A DNA stretch of 64,000 bases, from positions 558,001-622,000 of the forward strand of contig NZ_CP165734.1 of the NCBI RefSeq assembly GCF_041200145.1, given 5' to 3'. The position numbers were made by a program, and so were the translations under genes. The stretch comes from Bradyrhizobium sp. LLZ17. Its GTDB lineage: Bacteria; Pseudomonadota; Alphaproteobacteria; Rhizobiales; Xanthobacteraceae. Numbering within the stretch: the first letter of the stretch is position 1; every line of letters starts with the position of its first letter. This document shows, piece after piece, positions 1 through 8,571 of the stretch. The notes below the pieces were generated by a model. That model was not told the DNA's origin. It saw nothing but the letters and a program-made list of their open reading frames with translations, and ran no database searches.

Positions 1-698
1 ATCTTGGTTGGAGTTCGGCGCGACGTTAGAAAGACGATGCGTCAGCTCCAATTGGTCTTTCGTCGACGATAGAAGGCGAACGCCGGCCGATAATTTCTTG
101 CGTGCCATAAATGCCCGTTGCCGGCGCGGGCGCTGAGATCAGTTGCAGAAAGCGCGCCATCCTTGGCGATCCTTCGCGCAAAGCACGCCTCGTAGCGAGC
201 TTCGAAAAGGGCCTCGGCGTGGCGGTACTGCCAACCGTGAGACCGGCAACGACAGCTGGCGCTCAAAAGCCGCGACGATGTTCAAACAACCCGCGCTCGC
301 GCCGTCTCCGCAACCCCGACCAGCTCCGACGGCCCGAGCGCCACCAGCAGAGCACGCCGATCAAAGGGGGCCCTTTTGGATGCCGATTAGGGGGTGCCAG
401 TCGAACGCCGATTGAGACGCTGGCGGTTCCGGTTTGGCATATCTATCGAAATTCGTCTTTTCCGACCCGTAACGCGCCAGAGCCAGACGGCCGAGACAGT
501 TTGGTCCGCTTTTCAGCGCGCCTGACGTTCGACCATATCCGCTATTGGCCAATTTTGCTGCGAAAGGCGGTCGTGGCACGCCGTACCGAGGATCATTTGG
601 TGCAGAGTTCTGGTGTGGACGATCGGCGCTGCCGTTCATCCCGCCCGTCGATCGATCCGTCCGGTCAACTGCGCAACTGGCACTCCGCTCCGCCCAGC
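1..698. other. region without a confident gene
   Basis: No reading frame here has a recognisable protein family. On the minus strand an ATG at 108 opens a frame that runs off the left edge (about 35 residues beginning MARKKLSAGV); it could be the start of a truncated gene but has no clear ribosome binding site. A plus-strand frame contains a LysR-like stretch (GLGVAVLP near 205-230) with no domain around it. The only structured element is the repeat pair at 366-415. The region looks like degenerate intergenic or former mobile DNA. Confidence 0.4.
366..415. repeat. tandem pair of ~25-bp units, possible IS21-type terminus
   Basis: Two consecutive units start with GGGGG and end with GCCGATT(A/G): unit 1 at 366-389 and unit 2 at 390-415. 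Repeated transposase-binding units of this length and G-rich/GCCGATT style are what I remember of rhizobial IS21-family ends. No istA or istB frame is visible beside them, so at most this is a remnant. Confidence 0.35.
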
Positions 699-1427
699 CT
701 AGGGCAAGGACACTTGGCTTTTGCCCCTCATCGTCAGGGCCGCACTGCTCCGGGCCATCGGGCCTTTAGCCAATGTGAAGGCGACGCACTCCTGGACGTG
801 AAGGACGAGCACATCTTTGGCGGTCCGGACGTCGCGCTTGAGGGCGCATTCAAGCAGCGCGCGATGCTCACGCGCGGTAACCTCACCGCGAAAGACGACC
901 GCGATGAGCAGGTAACGCAGATATTTGTCGAAGACCGCCGAATGGGTCTCGAGCAGCACCTTCGAACCGCAAGCCGAGAGCAGTGCATGGTGGAACTCGA
1001 AATCGTAGCGTTTCCAGGCGTCCGCCCCCGCGCGGTTGCCGGATAGCATGCGGCTTTCGACCAGAGAAAGCTTGTGATGAGCCGCGACCACCCGGCCTTC
1101 CCAGTCCATGTCGCCGGCCGCGAACGATTCCTCCAGCGCATGGATTTCCAGAAGCTGGCGCAGGTTCGCCACTTCCTTGAAGTTCTGGACGGAAATCGGC
1201 GCCACCTCGAAGCCACGCGCGCCCTCGGCGACGATGAGGCCCTCAGAGGTGAGCCGGTTCAGGAGTTCGCGCAGTGTACTGATGCTGACGCCGTAGGTCT
1301 CCTTCAGGCCATCGAGCCGCAGCCGCTGCGACGGCTGCAGGACTCCACTTACGATGTCGTCCCGAATGCGGCGATAGGCCTTTTGGCCCGCCGTCTCAAC
1401 AATGCTCCGATGATCCTCAGTCCACAT
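699..1427 (-). CDS. GntR-family transcriptional regulator (FCD/FadR subfamily)
   Basis: A 242-residue cytoplasmic regulator. Residues about 12-75 form the GntR winged helix (QKAYRRIRDDIVSGVLQPSQ, then VSISTLRELLNRLTSEGLI), and residues about 90-220 are an all-helical FCD ligand-binding domain (LRQLLEIHALEESFA, FEFHHALLSACGS). FCD regulators usually bind small organic acids and repress neighbouring uptake or catabolic genes. It is transcribed divergently from the TRAP transporter, separated by about 120 bp that hold a direct repeat, so it very likely controls the TRAP/dehydroquinase operon. Length and both domains look complete. The actual ligand is unknown; quinate, shikimate or a related acid is inferred only from the neighbours. 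Confidence 0.88.
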   Translation of the reverse strand: MWTEDHRSIVETAGQKAYRRIRDDIVSGVLQPSQRLRLDGLKETYGVSISTLRELLNRLTSEGLIVAEGARGFEVAPISVQNFKEVANLRQLLEIHALEESFAAGDMDWEGRVVAAHHKLSLVESRMLSGNRAGADAWKRYDFEFHHALLSACGSKVLLETHSAVFDKYLRYLLIAVVFRGEVTAREHRALLECALKRDVRTAKDVLVLHVQECVAFTLAKGPMARSSAALTMRGKSQVSLP

Positions 1428-1434
1428 GTTTCAC

Positions 1435-1461
1435 CTGACGATCGCGCGTCTATCTGACGAT
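1435..1461. promoter_or_regulatory. CTGACGAT direct repeat in the GntR/TRAP intergenic region
   Basis: CTGACGAT occurs at 1435-1442 and again at 1454-1461, a 19-bp repeat distance (about two helical turns) between the divergent regulator and transporter. It is a candidate operator for the GntR protein. GntR sites are more often inverted than direct repeats, so this is tentative. Confidence 0.3.
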
Positions 1462-1549
1462 TTCATTTTTGCGTATTGAAGTCGTCTCCGCAAGAGCGAA
1501 TAGTTTTCGCAGGATGGACGCTAAAAGTGCCACCGCCGGGAGGATAGCA

Positions 1550-2539
1550 ATGACAACGACCTATTCACGCCGCAGCGTTCTCGCTGCCGGCGCGTCACTA
1601 TTGGCCACAGCAACGATGGCGCCGCGGACCGCACACGCCGCGACCAAGCTGCGCTTCAGCTCCGCGTTCACCGAGACCGACCTGAGGGCGCAGGCCTACA
1701 AAGACTTCGCAGCGGCGATCAAGGACGAGTTCGAATTCGAGCCGTATTGGGGCAACACTCTGTTCAAGCAGGGCGCCGAGCTGGTCGCGCTCCAGCGTGA
1801 CAACCTCGATCTCTGCAATCTCGCGCCTGCCGACATCTCGAAGCAGATTCCTGCCTGGTCGCTGCTGACTTCGGCGTTCCTGTTCCGCGATGCCGACCAC
1901 ATGACGAAGACGTTCAAGAGCGACGTCGGCAAGAGCTTCATCACGATGGCGAAGGACCAGCTCGGCATCCAGGTCATCACACCGATCTACTTCGGCTCGC
2001 GCAGTATCAACCTGAAGCCCGCCAAGGAGATCAAGACGCCAGCCGATATGGCCGGCATCAAGCTGCGCATGCCGCCCGGCGAATTCTGGCAGTTCCTCGG
2101 CGAGTCACTCGGCGCCAACCCGACGCCGGTGGCGTATGCCGAGCTCTATACGGCGCTCCAGACGGGCACCGTCGACGGCCAGGACAATCCGGTCGTCGCC
2201 TCGAAGCTGATGAAGTTCGACGAGGTGACGACGCAGTTCGTGCTGACGAAGCACGTCATCGCCTACGATGTGATGGTGATCCGCTCCAAGATCTGGGACA
2301 CCATGAAACCGGAGCAACAGGCCAAGTTCCAGGCCGCGGCGGACAAGATCTCGGCGGAGAACATCAAGCGCTTCGATTCGCAGGAGGCCGAGACGCTCGA
2401 TTACTTCAAGAAGGAAGGCAAGAAGGTCTATACGCCGGACGTCGCCTCGTTCCGATCGTTTGCGCAGAAGAAGTACATCGATCGCTACGGCAAGGACTGG
2501 CCCAAGGGTGCGCTCGATGCGATCAACGCCATCACCTGA
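1550..2539 (+). CDS. dctP: TRAP transporter solute-binding protein (DctP family)
   Basis: A 329-residue periplasmic receptor of a tripartite ATP-independent periplasmic transporter. The start at 1550 is preceded by GGGAGGAT and opens with a Tat-like signal, SRRSVLAAGASLL, ending near AHAA; upstream in-frame starts would put non-signal residues in front of it. The mature protein shows DctP features: GNTLFKQGAELVALQRDNLD, the MPPGEFWQFLGESLGANPTP region that carries the substrate-anchoring Arg in this family (in IKLRMPP), and GTVDGQDNPV. It leads a dctPQM operon. Carboxylate substrates are usual. The adjacent dehydroquinase suggests quinate or shikimate, which is inference. Full length. Confidence 0.92.
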   Translation: MTTTYSRRSVLAAGASLLATATMAPRTAHAATKLRFSSAFTETDLRAQAYKDFAAAIKDEFEFEPYWGNTLFKQGAELVALQRDNLDLCNLAPADISKQIPAWSLLTSAFLFRDADHMTKTFKSDVGKSFITMAKDQLGIQVITPIYFGSRSINLKPAKEIKTPADMAGIKLRMPPGEFWQFLGESLGANPTPVAYAELYTALQTGTVDGQDNPVVASKLMKFDEVTTQFVLTKHVIAYDVMVIRSKIWDTMKPEQQAKFQAAADKISAENIKRFDSQEAETLDYFKKEGKKVYTPDVASFRSFAQKKYIDRYGKDWPKGALDAINAIT

Positions 2540-2636
2540 TGCCTGCCGCCTTTCGCGGAAGCGCGCGCCCGGCGTTCGGCAGCCGGTCGCGGGCCCGAGC
2601 AATCTCGCCTGACGCGCGATGCCCGGGAGATCGCCG

Positions 2637-3149
2637 ATGCATGCCCGTCTCATCGCCGTCGCACACTGGCTCCGTCGACGCGCCGAAAACGTCGCCGTCG
2701 CGCTGCTGGCGGTCATGTTCGGCGCCTTCATCCTGCAGATCTTCTTTCGTTACGTGCTCGGCAATCCGCTCGGCTGGTCGGAAGAACTCATCATCGCCAC
2801 CTGGTTATGGACGGTGCTTTGGGGCGCCGCGTTCACGCTGGGCGAGTCCGAGGAGATCCGCTTCGACATCATCTACTCACAAATTTCGGAACGGACGCGC
2901 CGCGTCTTCACGGTCATCACCGGATTGGCTCTTGTGCTGCTCTATGGCATCTCGCTTCCGGCGGCCTACAATTACGTCAGCTTCATGAAGGTCGAGCACT
3001 CTGCGTACCTGCGCGTGCCGCTGAACTGGATGTACTCGGTCTTTATCATCTTCATGGTTGCCTGCATTGCCCGCTATTGCTGGCTCACTTGGCGGGCTGT
3101 CCGCGGCGACAAGTCGCCCGAAACCGATCCGGCGAAGATCGGGGAGTGA
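2637..3149 (+). CDS. dctQ: TRAP transporter small permease (DctQ family)
   Basis: A 170-residue membrane protein with four predicted helices (starting near residues 18, 50, 90 and 130), including the family pattern ALLAVMFGAFILQIFFRYVL followed by GWSEELIIATWLWTVLWGAA. It bridges the binding protein and the large permease of the same transporter. The start at 2637 follows GGGAGATCG at a good distance; an ATG at 2619 is in frame but less well placed. It lies about 100 bp after dctP and its stop is only 2 nt before the dctM start, so translation is probably coupled. Confidence 0.9.
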   Translation: MHARLIAVAHWLRRRAENVAVALLAVMFGAFILQIFFRYVLGNPLGWSEELIIATWLWTVLWGAAFTLGESEEIRFDIIYSQISERTRRVFTVITGLALVLLYGISLPAAYNYVSFMKVEHSAYLRVPLNWMYSVFIIFMVACIARYCWLTWRAVRGDKSPETDPAKIGE

Positions 3150-3151
3150 TC

Positions 3152-4450
3152 ATGGTGATCTCGCCCTTCGCCCTCTGCATCGTCAGCATCGTCCTACTTG
3201 GCGCGCTCGGCCTGCCGATCGGGCATGCGATGATCGTGTCGTCCGTCTTGTACCTTCTGCTCAGCGGTCTCGACCTCGGCACTGCCGCCGAACAGATCCT
3301 CAATGGTCTGTTCAATAGCTACGTACTGCTCGCCATCCCGCTATTCATCCTGGCCGCCGATCTGATGAACGTCGGCAGCCTGACCGACCGGCTGCTGCGC
3401 TTCTGCCTGGTTCTGGTCGGGCGCTTCCGCGGCGGGCTCGGCCACGTCAACGTCGTCTCCAACATGATCTTTGCGGGCATGTCCGGCTCCGCGATCGCCG
3501 ACGCGGTTGGCATCGGCCGCATTATTATCGGCATGATGACCAAGGACAATCGCTATCCCGTGGCCTACGCGGCGGCGATCACCGCTTCCGCCGCCATCAT
3601 CGGTCCGATCATCCCGCCGTCGATCCCGATGGTGGTGTATGCGCTCGTCTCCGACACCTCGATCGGCTATCTCTTTCTCGGCGGCTTCGTGCCGGGCATC
3701 TTGCTCGGTCTCGGCTTCATGATCATGAACTCGATCATCGCGCGGCGGCGGAATTATCCGGTGGAGCCGGCTATCCCGCTCAGCGAGATGCCGCGCATCA
3801 CGATGCGCGCCTTCCCGGCGCTGATGCTGCCGGTGATCCTGCTGTTCGGCATTTACGGCGGCGTCATGACACCGACCGAAGGCGCCGCGGCGGCCGCCTT
3901 CTATGCGCTGATCGCCTCCACGGTGCTCTATCGCGCCGTCACTTGGAAGCAGCTCTATGAGGCGGTCCTGACGAGCAGCAAGGCGACCGCCTCGATCGGC
4001 ATGCTGATCGCCGGTGCCATGATCTTCAACTATGTGGTCACCATCGAGAACATCCCCGCCTCGCTGGCGCGCTTGCTGCATGGCCACGACATGAGCGCAC
4101 CGGTTTTCCTGCTGGTGGTGAACATCCTTCTCCTGATCCTCGGCTGCCTGCTTGAGGGTACGACGATCCTGCTCATCATCGTGCCGATCTTCATCCCGAC
4201 GGCGAAGCTGCTCGGCATAGACCTCGTGCAGTTCGGCGTCGTGGTCGTCGTCAACATCATGATCGGGCTTCTGACGCCCCCCTATGGTCTTTTGCTGTTC
4301 GTGCTCGCCAACATGACGCGGCAGCCGCTTGGCGCCATTGTGCGCGAGGCCGTGCCCTTCATCCTGATGTCTCTCGCCGTACTTGCCATGATCACTTTCA
4401 TTCCCGATGCCGTGCTCTTGCTGCCGCGGCTGTTCGGCTACAAGGGCTGA
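3152..4450 (+). CDS. dctM: TRAP transporter large permease (DctM family)
   Basis: A 432-residue, roughly 12-helix inner-membrane protein that carries the transport channel. Family signatures include SGSAIADAVGIGRIIIGMM, ASAAIIGPIIPPSIPMVVYA, GVMTPTEGAAAAAFYAL and LLTPPYGLLLFVL. The start at 3152 sits 2 nt after the dctQ stop with GGGGAG just upstream; a longer in-frame extension into dctQ is not credible. Length is normal for the family. Together with the two preceding genes it forms a complete Na+-coupled TRAP uptake system. Confidence 0.93.
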   Translation: MVISPFALCIVSIVLLGALGLPIGHAMIVSSVLYLLLSGLDLGTAAEQILNGLFNSYVLLAIPLFILAADLMNVGSLTDRLLRFCLVLVGRFRGGLGHVNVVSNMIFAGMSGSAIADAVGIGRIIIGMMTKDNRYPVAYAAAITASAAIIGPIIPPSIPMVVYALVSDTSIGYLFLGGFVPGILLGLGFMIMNSIIARRRNYPVEPAIPLSEMPRITMRAFPALMLPVILLFGIYGGVMTPTEGAAAAAFYALIASTVLYRAVTWKQLYEAVLTSSKATASIGMLIAGAMIFNYVVTIENIPASLARLLHGHDMSAPVFLLVVNILLLILGCLLEGTTILLIIVPIFIPTAKLLGIDLVQFGVVVVVNIMIGLLTPPYGLLLFVLANMTRQPLGAIVREAVPFILMSLAVLAMITFIPDAVLLLPRLFGYKG

Positions 4451-4454
4451 AACC

Positions 4455-4889
4455 ATGCAGAACGCGATTTATGTGCTCAACGGACCTAACCTGAACCGGC
4501 TCGGCAAGCGCGAGCCGGAGATCTACGGCCGCACGACCCTCGCCGAAATCGAATCGATGTGCCGCAACGAAGGCGGCAGCCGCGCGCTCGAATTTCGCCA
4601 GACCAATCACGAAGGTCAGATGATCGACTGGATCCACGAGGCGATCGATGATGGCGCCGCCGGCATCATCATCAACCCCGCGGGATGGACGTTCACCTCG
4701 ATCGCGCTGATGGACGCGCTGAAGATGTTCCCCGGGCCGATCATCGAGCTGCATATCTCCAATATCCACCGGCGCGAAAGCGTCTATCACAACTCGCTGG
4801 TATCCAAGGTCGCGACCTCGGTGATCGCCGGGCTCGGTGCGAATGGCTATCGCACGGCTGTCGCAGCGATGAAGGAGATGCTGGTTTGA
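4455..4889 (+). CDS. aroQ: type II 3-dehydroquinate dehydratase
   Basis: A 144-residue enzyme that interconverts 3-dehydroquinate and 3-dehydroshikimate. Seen directly: LNGPNLNRLG at the N-terminus, the catalytic Tyr24 in EIYG, QTNHEG, the substrate loop INPAGWTFTS (family consensus INPGAYTHTS), and His100/Arg107 in LHISNIHRRE. All expected catalytic residues are present. It starts 4 nt after dctM, so it belongs to the TRAP operon. A paralogue beside a transporter and an aroE remnant points to catabolic use (quinate/shikimate breakdown) rather than aromatic amino acid synthesis. That role is inference; the enzyme class is secure. Confidence 0.92.
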   Translation: MQNAIYVLNGPNLNRLGKREPEIYGRTTLAEIESMCRNEGGSRALEFRQTNHEGQMIDWIHEAIDDGAAGIIINPAGWTFTSIALMDALKMFPGPIIELHISNIHRRESVYHNSLVSKVATSVIAGLGANGYRTAVAAMKEMLV

Positions 4890-4943
4890 GCCGTCGGCGG
4901 CCACGATGCCGGGCTTATTGCAGAGTCTTGAGGAGGAGCGGAC

Positions 4944-5630
4944 ATGCCGCTTAAGGGCAGAGCTTTCATGGCGATCTGGCACGATATCGAAGCCAGCGGC
5001 GAGGCGGAATACAGCGACTGGCATACGCGCCAGCACATGCCGGAGCGGCTCGGGGTTCCCGGCTTTCTGGCCGGCCGGCGCGGCGTCGACTGGGACTTGG
5101 CCCATCAGCGCTGGTTCACGCTCTACGAGACGCGCACGCTTGAAGTCCTGAGCTCAGACGGATATCGCGCGCGGCTCAACAACCCGACGCCCTGGAGCAA
5201 CCGTGTCCAGCCGAATTTCCGGAACTTCGCGCGCTCGGCGTGCGTCCTGTCGGCCAGCACTGGACGCGGTTTCGGCGGCGCCATGGCCACCATCAGGCTC
5301 AACACGCGTGAAGCTGAACTGGCTGGGTTCGAGGCGGCCGCCGACCGTCTGGCGCATCGGATCGCTCTCATCGATGGCGTGTGTGGCGCGCATCTGGGCG
5401 TGGCCGCCCCGCAGACCACACGCGCCAAGACCCGGGAAAGCGAACTGCGCGCCTCGACCGGCGAGGACGTCTTCGATGCGGTGGTGCTCGTGGACGGCGT
5501 CGGCCGCCGTGAGTTGAGGCGGGTTTTGCCCGACGTTCAAAAGCTCCTCGATGCAGCATTGACCATCACGTCGCATCTGGCTGGGATCTACGATCTCGCT
5601 TATCTCCTGACGGCAGAGGACGTCGCGTGA
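4944..5630 (+). CDS. dimeric alpha/beta-barrel-like protein of unknown function
   Basis: A 228-residue protein, probably cytoplasmic, with no signal peptide. The motif SDWHTRQHMPERLGVPGF near residues 30-50 is of the kind found in small ferredoxin-like alpha/beta-barrel proteins (EthD/DUF4286-like), and the second half (MATIRLNTREAELAGFEAA onward) may be a second copy of the fold. The start has an AGGAGGAG box. It is the fifth gene of the TRAP operon, and its stop overlaps the GTG of the following broken gene by the sequence GTGA. I cannot assign a reaction. A role in processing the imported compound is inferred only from position. Confidence 0.65.
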   Translation: MPLKGRAFMAIWHDIEASGEAEYSDWHTRQHMPERLGVPGFLAGRRGVDWDLAHQRWFTLYETRTLEVLSSDGYRARLNNPTPWSNRVQPNFRNFARSACVLSASTGRGFGGAMATIRLNTREAELAGFEAAADRLAHRIALIDGVCGAHLGVAAPQTTRAKTRESELRASTGEDVFDAVVLVDGVGRRELRRVLPDVQKLLDAALTITSHLAGIYDLAYLLTAEDVA

Positions 5631-5907
5631 AGATCGTCGATGGCGCGACGAGGGTGCTCGGGATCTTCGGCGATCCGATCGCGCAGGGCGCGCGCTCCGG
5701 AGGTTTGGAGTGCGCTCGTCCGCGCCAATGGCGTCAATGCGCTCTGCATCCCCTTCCACGGCCGCGGCCGCATGCGGCTGCCACGTGCAGTCGGGAACGG
5801 TGATGATGGATCAACAACTCGTGGCCATGCAGACATTTCTCGGATTCGAGAACGGCGACTACACGCCTGCCGCGGTTCGCCGCGCCTACGGCGAGGAGAC
5901 GATTTGA
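5627..5907 (+). pseudogene. shikimate/quinate dehydrogenase (AroE-like) remnant
   Basis: The GTG at 5627 overlaps the previous stop and begins VKIVDGATRVLGIFGDPIAQ, the AroE N-terminus. Near 5687 the reading moves by one base: the continuation (RAPEVWSALVRANGVNALC) lies in the next frame. After about 45 residues (IPFHG, near 5762) the sequence jumps to an AroE C-terminus, GCHVQSGTVMMDQQLVAMQT, ending at 5907. Normal AroE is about 270 residues; here about 200 central residues, including the NADP-binding domain, are missing. So there are at least two lesions, a frameshift and an internal deletion. It cannot encode a working enzyme. Confidence 0.8.
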
Positions 5908-5979
5908 ACGCGCGATTGGCCCGATGCAACCGTCGCTGCCGATCATGCCGAGGGGCCAGGCAATGGAAGGCCGTGATTA

Positions 5980-7700
5980 ATGCCGCCGCACCGGGAACAG
6001 CCGTGGGACCTCGAGAGTGATCTTCTTGTTGTCGGGGCTGGTGCCGCAGGGATGACTGCGGCGCTGGTCGGCGCGCTCGAAGGGCTCAAGGTCGTGCTCT
6101 GCGAAAAATCGGACATGGTGGGTGGCACCACCGCGTTTTCGGCAGGCAGCGTCTGGATTCGGGCAGCAGCCAGAGTCGGAGCGCAGGCACACCGGATACG
6201 ACCGAAGCCGCCAGGACCTACCTCGGTGCGATACTTGGCGAACATGCGAACGACGCCCGGCTGGACTTCTACCTCAGGATGGCTCCGCGCGCGCTCGACG
6301 ACCTCGAGGCACGAACCAGCCTCCGATTTGCCGCGCCGCCGGTCCATCCCGACTACAAGGCGCTGCCGGGCGCCGCCGTCGGCGGCAGGGCGCTCGCGGC
6401 CATGGCTTTCGACGGTCGCAAGCTCGGCGCCGACTTCGACCGGCTGAGGCCACCGCGACGCGAGTTCATGGTCCTCGGCGGCATGATGGTGGGAAAGACT
6501 GATGTAGAGCCGCTGCTGCATCCGCTTCGATCATGGAGCAATTTCACCCACGCATTCCGGCTCCTGTGGCGACAATCCCTGGACCGCATTCGCTACCCGC
6601 GGGGAACGCGGCTGGTGATGGGCAATGCGCTGGCCGGCCGGCTGTTCTACGATCTGCGCAGAACGGGTGTCGACGTGCGGTTCGATACCGCCCTGCAGAA
6701 GTTGGTTGTCAAAGACGGCCGCGTGACCGGCGCGATGTTCACGAGTCGTGACGGCACCCTCTCCATCGATGCAAGCAAGGGCGTCGTACTGGCGACGGGC
6801 GGCATAGGGTGGGGCGCGGGGCTGCGCGCACGGCTGCTGCCGCCTCAGGCGCAGCGCTTTTCGATGGCGCCGCCATCCATTACCGGCGACGGGCTTTCGG
6901 CGGCGGAAGCAGTTGGCGGCGAGATCATCTCAGATCTGGAGAGCCCCCGCTCTGTGGATGCCGAGCTCGGTCATGCGGCAGGCGGACGGGCATCTTTCGG
7001 TCTTCCCGCACATTATCCTCGATCGGGCAAAACCGGGGCTTGTTGCCGTGAACGGCGCCGGCCGGCGTTTCGTCAACGAGGCCGACTCTATCACGACTTC
7101 GTCGTAGCCATGCTGCGGGCCGACGGCAACACATCCGGAGTGCCGTCCTTTCTGATTTGCGACCGGCGCTTTATTCGCGACTACGGGCTGGGGCTCATCC
7201 ACCCCGGAACGCGCAATCTCAACACCTTCATCAACGCCGGTTATCTCCGCGAATCCGATACGGTCGAAGGGCTGGCACAGGCGATCGGCACCGATCCGGC
7301 CGAACTTCGCGCCAGCATCCAGCGCTATAACCACTACGCAGAGAGCGGCGTGGACGAAGAGTTCGGCCGCGGCGAGAGCGAGTTGAACCGGTTCAATGGT
7401 GACCCGTCGAACAAGCCGAACCCGTGCCTGCGCAGCATCGGGCCCGGTCCTTATTACGCTCTGGCGGTTTGGCCATCCGATCTCGCCAGCAGCGCGGGCC
7501 TGCGGACGGATGTGCAGGGGCGTGTGCTCTTGAGCGATGGCGAGCCGCTGGGCGGGCTCTATGCCGCGGGAAATGATGCCGCCTCGATTTTTCGCGGGAC
7601 CTATCCTGGACCGGGAGCCATGTTGGGACCAGCGATCGTATTCGGGTGGTGTGCCGCAATGGAGGCCGCGGGGGCGCTGAACCGACGCCGGTGGTTATGA
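5980..7700 (+). pseudogene. FAD-dependent dehydrogenase (KstD/fumarate-reductase-like), frameshifted
   Basis: The start at 5980 follows GGAAGG and gives LLVVGAGAAGMTAALVGALE, an FAD-binding Rossmann motif. Reading then breaks at about 6160 (after GSVWI; one C appears lost), continues in the frame that ends at 7700, is displaced between about 6946 (an extra C in a CCCCC run) and about 7088 (a base lost before YHDFV), and ends with GLYAAGNDAASIFRGTYPGP, a typical C-terminus for flavoproteins of this family. Restoring the three frames gives about 570 residues, the expected size. Such enzymes desaturate steroids, cyclic acids or dicarboxylates. The substrate is unknown; the TRAP/dehydroquinase context suggests a cyclohexane carboxylic acid. 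Real decay and sequencing error both remain possible. Confidence 0.8.
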
Positions 7701-8008
7701 CCGCATTGGCTGCGCTGCTGGGTTTCATTTCCCTCACGCATTCCATCTTTTCGCGGCGATGGTCTATAGGCTGATCGGCGGCACCGCGCTGATCGGGCGT
7801 CTCACTCGCCAGATGTCTTGCGGTGGCCGATATCTTCGCTCGCTGCTTCTTCGTCGCTGCGATTGTCGCGCGATTGCATCGACGTTCGCGCCATGGAGTT
7901 AACCTAGGTTAATCGCGCGCTTTCTCCCGCCGCTCTTCAGACCCATTTCAGCCAAATCATTATTGGTTGTTCTTATCGGGGCAGGACCCTCCAACCCAGA
8001 GTCCTGCA
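7701..8008. other. 308-bp intergenic stretch with a perfect 14-bp palindrome
   Basis: No gene is visible. TTAACCTAGGTTAA at 7899-7912 is perfectly palindromic and lies about 100 bp before the next gene. It resembles a CtrA half-site pair (TTAA-N7-TTAA) but with a 6-bp spacer, so it could instead be an operator for an unknown dimeric repressor. Confidence 0.3.
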
Positions 8009-8545
8009 ATGATCAAGCAAGTTGTTTCCGCGTGTCTCGCTATTGCCGCCAGCTCCATTGCCGCGGAAGCGCGGCCCTCTCGGAATCTTCAAGCGCCGGA
8101 GTGCAACGTCACCATGCCCTGCGATTTCTCGTATGCGCAGCCGCGCCGCGGGCGGGCTCAGAGGCCGTCATTGCAGGCCTATGGCGCGACACAGATGTCG
8201 GTGGCCAATGCGGGTTACACCGCCACGACGATCAGCGTCTCCGGCGAGCGCGTCATCGGAGGCCGGCCCGCCGGTTGCCCGTCGTCGTTCTGTGGCTGCG
8301 GCGCCGCGCTGCACGTGTTCGGCCATGTCGTGCCGGAATTGAATCTGGCATCCAACTGGCTGCGGTTTCCACGCGCCGCGCCGGCGCCAGGAATGGTCGC
8401 GGCGCGACGGGGTCATGTCTTTGTTCTCGAGCAGTCTCTCGGTGGCGACATGTGGATGGCGTATGACGCCAACTCGGGCGGTCACGCCACACGCATGCAC
8501 GCGCGTTCGCTGCGAGGCTACACCATCGTCAACCCGCGCGGCTGA
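8009..8545 (+). CDS. secreted Cys-containing protein of unknown function
   Basis: A 178-residue protein that begins with a signal peptide (MIKQVVSACLAIAASSIAAEA). The mature part has GCPSSFCGCGAALHVFG near residues 93-110, then LASNWLRFPRAAPAPGM, ARRGHVFVLEQ and DANSGGHATRMHARSL. The Cys-x-Cys/His arrangement and the later HARSL suggest a small papain-like or amidase-like secreted fold, but I cannot name a family. Proteins of this style recur in bradyrhizobia as conserved hypotheticals. The start chosen is the ATG directly before the signal peptide. It converges with the FAD-linked oxidase gene, with 26 bp between stops. Confidence 0.7.
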   Translation: MIKQVVSACLAIAASSIAAEARPSRNLQAPECNVTMPCDFSYAQPRRGRAQRPSLQAYGATQMSVANAGYTATTISVSGERVIGGRPAGCPSSFCGCGAALHVFGHVVPELNLASNWLRFPRAAPAPGMVAARRGHVFVLEQSLGGDMWMAYDANSGGHATRMHARSLRGYTIVNPRG

Positions 8546-8571
8546 GGAAACGGCGAGGTGCTCGGCCTCCA

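Noticed and set aside
111..1046. 311-codon plus-strand frame at the left end
   Set aside because: Overlaps the clear GntR gene in antisense; composition is Arg/Pro-rich without motifs.
3341..4456. Long minus-strand open frame opposite dctM
   Set aside because: Translation is His/Asp/Arg-rich with no fold, a typical antisense shadow of a GC-rich membrane-protein gene.
7899..7912. CtrA binding site
   Set aside because: Half-sites TTAA are separated by 6, not 7, bases; kept only as a generic palindrome.
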